Source: JAFGIT01 sp016929465 [NCBI: Candidatus Coatesbacteria bacterium]
Lineage (GTDB): Bacteria > B130-G9
Assembly: GCA_016929465.1 (NCBI GenBank)
Contig: JAFGIT010000275.1
Location: 1-8,232, forward strand
Length of the DNA stretch: 8,232 nucleotides
Direction: 5' to 3'
The notes under the pieces were generated by a model. That model saw nothing but the letters and a program-made list of their open reading frames with translations. It searched no databases and was not told where the DNA came from. Made by a program: the position numbers and the translations under genes. Position 1 is the first letter of the stretch. Every line of letters begins with the position of its first letter. This document shows, piece after piece, positions 5,021 to 8,232 of the stretch.

Positions 5021-7522
5021 TCATTCATAGTATCCCGGCCAGACGCGAGGATCTTCCAGTTTCGTCCATTGGTTATTCTCAAAACGATACCAATTGCCGG
5101 GTTCTGTCCGTCTCTCGGTGGAAGGGCCGACCCTTACGGCAGCAATGACCATCATTTCTCCACGCGCCTCGAACAGCTTATATTTATACGGATCATCCTT
5201 GCGATTATCTCGCGCCAGTGCCGGATCATCCCTTCTTAGGCCCTCAATAGCATAAGAATCAATACGATCGATGTGTTCGAATGCGACCAGCGCCGTGCCT
5301 CCTCCGCCTCGCCTGCTCGGGCGTACCACATTAAGAGCATTGACCAAAATTGTATAAGTATAGCATCTAGAGCCTTCGTCACAGTCAATCTGGCCGTTAG
5401 CTAGCTTCTGAAAGCTATGATTCTTGTCGATGTCGCATCGAGGATTCAGGATGAAGTCCGGCTTGCGCCTGTAGATCTCTGCCAGCTCGCGACTGTAATC
5501 GACACAGAGAGGCACAATTATCCTCCCCAGCCGCGTCTCAAATTGGGGAATGAACTTGCCGCATGCCATCTCCTTGGCGAACTTCTCCTCAAAATTGGCT
5601 TGATGGCATTTGGCGTATCGATAGTCATCGCCATCGATTATTGTCGGGCAAATATTGCGATTGTCATCATCATAATAGCTGCCGCAGACGACCATCATGC
5701 TCGAGTAATTGGTCTTGATTTCATTGACCCATTCCTCTGCAAAGCTGAGCTCCGGGAAACAGATTATGTCCACTCCCTCATCAACAGCGATGTCCAGCGC
5801 CCCGAGGATTTTTCGCTTAACATCCTCTTTGCAGGCGTCCTTCAAAATGAATGGGAATGTCGGCGTCAATGAGAAGTCCAGTTGGACCAGACACACCTTT
5901 ACCCATTCGCATGCTGGATTCCCGTCAATTAGCTTGACCAGCTTTATTTCAACTCGCTCCTCCGCCCCCTCCGAATCTGCTGTTAAAGGAGGCAACTGGA
6001 ATGCTTTGCTAATCTCAGTACTCAAAGTCCCATCCAACATCTGAGCGGCATTCAGACCATAAAGCAGGGCAATCTCCTCAGTGTGAGGAACATCTTCGAG
6101 GCTCCTATATTTTTGGAGGGCCTCTACGATTGTATCGATCGCATTTACAGCAGCTAGAAACTCCGTCAGATTGAGCTCTCGAAAGACTGTCCTGGCCGTA
6201 TGAAGAGTGTCCAATCCAACCTCCCCAAACGACAATGCGTCGGAAAGGGATTCAATACAGGCCCTTTTGCTTTCGAGGATTCGTAGCGAGTCCATCGGAA
6301 TGCTCTTCCCCGCGAAATCTTCCGTCAAGGCTGCGATGAATTGACCATCCCTTTGCACATTGCTTTTCAATTCAAGCAAGGTCTGACTTCTCAGCGAGCT
6401 CATAAAATCAACGTCCAGAGATCTCAACCTCTTCATCAATGCCAGCCCATTCTTGGCGGTTTTTGCTGCATCTATAGCCATTTCAGCATTCGGTTCTTCA
6501 CTGAGGAATGAAAATAGCTCACCGGCTTTGATGAAATTCCTCTCTGCCTCCTCGTAGCGGAACATGTTGAGTAACTCGACACCTTTGTTAAACCGTGCAT
6601 TGGCATTCTGCGGATGCAGCTTCAAGACTGCATCATGGGCATCCAGGGCCTCCTTATAGCGGCCAAGTCTGCTGAGCAGGACCGCCCTGTTGATTCCCGG
6701 CGGGGCGAATCCAGGGTCGATTTCCAATGCCTTGTTATAGGAGTCCAAAGCCTCTTGATCGCGATTCAATCTCTCAAATGCGACGCCTTTGTTGTGCCAG
6801 GGCTTCGGGTTTTTCGGATCGAGGCCAATGACCATGTCATGCGCAGCCAATGCATCCTCGTATCGGCCTAGCTCAGTTAGGGTGGTGCCTTTATTAAACC
6901 ATGCGGCAGTTAAGCCGGCATCGATCTCCAGTGCCCTATTTAGCGACTCCAGAGCTTCCTTGCTCTGGCCGAGCCTGTTATGCGTAATCCCTTTGTTATA
7001 GAAAGCTGTCGCGTTCTTCGGGTCAAGAGCAGAGGCTCTTTCCAGAGCCTCCAACGCATCCTCATATCGGTCAAGGTCAGCCAGCAGAGCCCCCTTATTC
7101 CCCAACGCATGCACGTTGTCAGGTTCCCGATCCAAGACATCGTCAAGTAATTGTAGAGCCGCCTGAGGCTTCCCGAGTCTTATCAGGGTAACACCCTTGC
7201 CAATCATCGCTTCAGTATTCCCAGGATCCAATTCAATAGAATTGTCAAATGCACTAAGTGCCTCAGAATCCCTGCCCATCTCGGATAGGATGCCGCTGAG
7301 ATTGAACCATGCTGTCGCATGGTTCGGCTCCAGTTCAATGATCCGCTCCATCATGCGCAAGACCACATCATGCTCTCGCTTGCTCCATAGGTCCCCAGCG
7401 ATTCTTAGAATCTCAGGAATCTCCTTCTCTCCCGCTAGTTTAAGTGCCTCGTCTATCTGACCTTTTTTGATGAGGTCCAATATCTCCCGCATCTTGGGGC
7501 TCAGATTTTCTTTGTCCGTCAT
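5021..7522 (-). CDS. TPR-repeat protein with C-terminal carbon-nitrogen hydrolase (nitrilase) domain
   Basis: An 833-residue cytoplasmic protein with no signal peptide or membrane segment. Residues 1-66 are helical. About eight near-consensus 34-residue TPRs fill 67-340. A helical region without recognisable motif covers 341-535. A nitrilase-superfamily domain covers about 541-800. The catalytic triad appears complete: Glu591 in ICFPELSF, Lys638 in YRYAKCHQ, and Cys673 in IIVPLCVDYSRE. Members hydrolyse or condense amide/nitrile carbon-nitrogen bonds; the substrate here cannot be inferred. Nitrilase domains also occur fused to defence reverse transcriptases (DRT1/UG1), but no reverse-transcriptase motif is present here. 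The ATG at 7522 is preceded by GAGG ten bases upstream and by GGGAG abutting it. Its own promoter overlaps that of the divergent XRE-ImmA gene. It converges on the HNH-TPR gene, and its composition is more AT-rich than valS. A TPR sensor with an enzymatic effector is my inference. Confidence 0.93.
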   Translation of the reverse strand: MTDKENLSPKMREILDLIKKGQIDEALKLAGEKEIPEILRIAGDLWSKREHDVVLRMMERIIELEPNHATAWFNLSGILSEMGRDSEALSAFDNSIELDPGNTEAMIGKGVTLIRLGKPQAALQLLDDVLDREPDNVHALGNKGALLADLDRYEDALEALERASALDPKNATAFYNKGITHNRLGQSKEALESLNRALEIDAGLTAAWFNKGTTLTELGRYEDALAAHDMVIGLDPKNPKPWHNKGVAFERLNRDQEALDSYNKALEIDPGFAPPGINRAVLLSRLGRYKEALDAHDAVLKLHPQNANARFNKGVELLNMFRYEEAERNFIKAGELFSFLSEEPNAEMAIDAAKTAKNGLALMKRLRSLDVDFMSSLRSQTLLELKSNVQRDGQFIAALTEDFAGKSIPMDSLRILESKRACIESLSDALSFGEVGLDTLHTARTVFRELNLTEFLAAVNAIDTIVEALQKYRSLEDVPHTEEIALLYGLNAAQMLDGTLSTEISKAFQLPPLTADSEGAEERVEIKLVKLIDGNPACEWVKVCLVQLDFSLTPTFPFILKDACKEDVKRKILGALDIAVDEGVDIICFPELSFAEEWVNEIKTNYSSMMVVCGSYYDDDNRNICPTIIDGDDYRYAKCHQANFEEKFAKEMACGKFIPQFETRLGRIIVPLCVDYSRELAEIYRRKPDFILNPRCDIDKNHSFQKLANGQIDCDEGSRCYTYTILVNALNVVRPSRRGGGGTALVAFEHIDRIDSYAIEGLRRDDPALARDNRKDDPYKYKLFEARGEMMVIAAVRVGPSTERRTEPGNWYRFENNQWTKLEDPRVWPGYYE
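6563..7075 (-). repeat. coding array of alternating two-TPR (68-residue) super-repeats
   Basis: Within the TPR-nitrilase gene, units alternate. Type A carries RYEDAL or RYKEAL and ends LDPKN or LHPQN (start residues about 152, 220, 288). Type B carries EALESLNRALEID or EALDSYNKALEID (about 188 and 256). The A-B-A-B-A order suggests duplication of a two-repeat block of about 204 bp. Confidence 0.6.
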
Positions 7523-7565
7523 CTCCCGGCAGCCTCGAATTATTCCATGGAACTCATTATCGATG

Positions 7566-7581
7566 TTGATATAATTATCAA
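7566..7581. repeat. inverted repeat TTGATA-TAAT-TATCAA over both -10 elements
   Basis: Six-base arms (7566-7571 and 7576-7581) flank TAAT. The element covers the -10 region of both divergent promoters, a position suited to an operator for the XRE-family protein encoded at 7682. Promoter sequence on both strands may alone create this symmetry. Confidence 0.5.
7567..7575 (+). promoter_or_regulatory. extended -10 promoter element for the XRE-ImmA gene
   Basis: TGATATAAT contains a perfect TATAAT (7570-7575) preceded by the TGn extension. No good -35 box lies 17 bases upstream, which an extended -10 can tolerate. Transcription would start near 7582, giving a leader of about 100 bases to the ATG at 7682. 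It sits inside the inverted repeat TTGATA-TAAT-TATCAA (7566-7581) and overlaps the minus-strand -10. Confidence 0.5.
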
Positions 7582-7601
7582 GAGCCGCCCTGCCATGTCA
7601 A
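7574..7601 (-). promoter_or_regulatory. sigma70-like promoter for the TPR-nitrilase gene
   Basis: On the minus strand a perfect TTGACA (plus-strand 7596-7601) is followed after 16 bases by GATAAT (7574-7579, 5 of 6). Transcription would start near 7567, leaving about 45 bases before the ATG at 7522. Its -10 overlaps the plus-strand extended -10, so the two promoters face each other and cannot both be occupied. Confidence 0.6.
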
Positions 7602-7604
7602 TAT

Positions 7605-7621
7605 GAGCAATCTCGAGCAAT
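7605..7621. repeat. tandem GAGCAAT direct repeat with 10-bp period
   Basis: GAGCAAT occurs at 7605-7611 and 7615-7621, one helical turn apart, and the second copy runs into the palindrome GCAATTGC (7617-7624). It lies in the untranslated leader of the XRE-ImmA gene, just upstream of the minus-strand -35 box. Paired half-sites for a regulator are possible; chance cannot be excluded for 7-mers. Confidence 0.35.
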
Positions 7622-7665
7622 TGCGGATTGACCCGACCGCCCACGACGGGCAAGATTGGTGTCGG

Positions 7666-7673
7666 AAGGGAGG
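7666..7673 (+). promoter_or_regulatory. strong Shine-Dalgarno site AAGGGAGG for the XRE-ImmA gene
   Basis: AAGGGAGG ends 8 bases before the ATG at 7682. The in-frame GTG at 7676 would leave only 2 bases of spacing, so the site fixes the ATG as the start. Confidence 0.75.
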
Positions 7674-7681
7674 TTGTGTGG

Positions 7682-8232
7682 ATGGACCGTGTGGCGGTCA
7701 GACCGGAATTGCTGCGATGGGCGCGGGAGCGTTCGGGGAGGAGCATTGACAGTCTTGTGAGGCGGTTCCCAGGGCTGAAGCTCTGGGAGAGAGGCAAAGA
7801 ACGTCCGACGTTCAAACAGCTGGAGAAGCTCGCCAAGGCAACCCATACGCCATTTGGATACTTTTTCCTGACTGCGCCTCCGAAGGAGTCAATTCCCATT
7901 CCCGACCTTCGCACGGTCGGCAATCAATATATGGAACGCCCGAGCCCGAATCTATTGGACACCGTCCACACGATGCAGCGCCGTCAGGCCTGGCTGCGGG
8001 AAATGCTTGTCGAATGCGAAGCGGAGCCGCTGGAATTCGTGGGAAGCGCCAACCTGACGGATGAAGCGGAGGCCGTCGGACGCGAAATGCGGCGTATAGT
8101 GGGCCTGGAGGATGGATGGGCCGCCAAAGTGCGGACCTGGCAGGAGGCGGTCGGTGAGCTGCGCCGCGCCATCGAGAAACTGAATGTCATGGCCATCATC
8201 AATGGCGTTGTCGGGAACAACGCGCATCGCAA
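7682..8232 (+). CDS. XRE-family HTH regulator fused to ImmA/IrrE-type metallopeptidase (COG2856), 3'-truncated
   Basis: 183 complete codons are seen before the window ends without a stop. Residues 7-60 form an XRE-like helix-turn-helix (RPELLRWARERSGRSIDSL, then LWERGKERPTFKQLEKLAK), followed by FGYFFL and PIPDLRTVG. A linker with PSPNLLDTVHTMQRRQAWLRE follows, then NGVVGNNAHR at the edge. This order matches the N-terminal half of HTH-ImmA/IrrE proteins. In them a zinc peptidase domain with HExxH follows, here outside the window, so catalysis cannot be judged. Relatives cleave repressors of mobile elements or stress regulons, or act with a toxin partner encoded next door (family knowledge; PIN-like partners are known). 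The start rests on a strong AAGGGAGG site. It is GC-rich like valS, unlike the two TPR genes. It is divergent from the TPR-nitrilase gene across 159 bases with overlapping promoters, so control of that gene is plausible. Confidence 0.85.
   Translation, partial: MDRVAVRPELLRWARERSGRSIDSLVRRFPGLKLWERGKERPTFKQLEKLAKATHTPFGYFFLTAPPKESIPIPDLRTVGNQYMERPSPNLLDTVHTMQRRQAWLREMLVECEAEPLEFVGSANLTDEAEAVGREMRRIVGLEDGWAAKVRTWQEAVGELRRAIEKLNVMAIINGVVGNNAHR

Noticed and set aside
4786-5082. Minus-strand open frame of 98 codons overlapping the end of the nitrilase gene
   Set aside because: It overlaps the conserved nitrilase gene end in another frame, has no recognisable motif, and its left part competes with the better Fn3-like frame.
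5417-5872. Plus-strand open frame of 151 codons
   Set aside because: Antisense to the nitrilase catalytic core (triad residues Lys638 and Cys673), so it is a shadow.
6563-7316. Periodic similarity of about 102 bases read as DNA tandem repeats or a CRISPR-like array
   Set aside because: It is explained fully by the 34-residue TPR units of the coding sequence and is degenerate at DNA level.

Overview
The window reads as a GC-rich bacterial chromosome with a more AT-rich accessory block set into it. Bacterial origin is supported by four things: a bacterial-type valyl-tRNA synthetase with a C-terminal coiled-coil arm, a prenyl synthase with the bacterial DDxxxxD first motif, purine-rich Shine-Dalgarno sites, and sigma70-like promoter boxes. 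The phylum cannot be told from the sequence. ATA and AGG codons are fairly common in the housekeeping genes, and I would not name a taxon from that.

Layout. (1) 1-3095, plus strand: housekeeping genes. The 3' four-fifths of valS is followed, with a TGATG stop/start overlap, by a trans-prenyl diphosphate synthase that is closest in its motifs to CrtE-type GGPP synthases. (2) 3096-3442: a gene-free leader with two perfect inverted repeats of identical 25-bp total length, a possible weak terminator and a probable promoter. (3) 3443-4606, plus strand: an HNH nuclease domain joined to a helical/TPR tail. (4) 4607-5020: no intact gene, two overlapping hairpins, and on the minus strand what looks like the end of a decayed Fn3-like protein. 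(5) 5021-7522, minus strand: an 833-residue protein with about eight TPRs, a helical linker of unknown function and a C-terminal carbon-nitrogen hydrolase (nitrilase) domain with the Glu-Lys-Cys triad in place. (6) 7523-7681: a compact divergent promoter region. (7) 7682-8232, plus strand, cut by the window end: an XRE helix-turn-helix regulator with the linker typical of ImmA/IrrE (COG2856) metallopeptidases.

How the parts may work together. valS and the prenyl synthase are probably co-transcribed only because they are neighbours. The accessory block has the look of a conflict or defence island: a nuclease with TPRs and a nitrilase with TPRs face each other convergently. The nitrilase gene also shares overlapping divergent promoters with an XRE-ImmA type regulator/protease. 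A TPR-nitrilase effector controlled or partnered by these neighbours is the best candidate for an undescribed system here. This is an inference from architecture and arrangement; nothing in the sequence proves a defence role.
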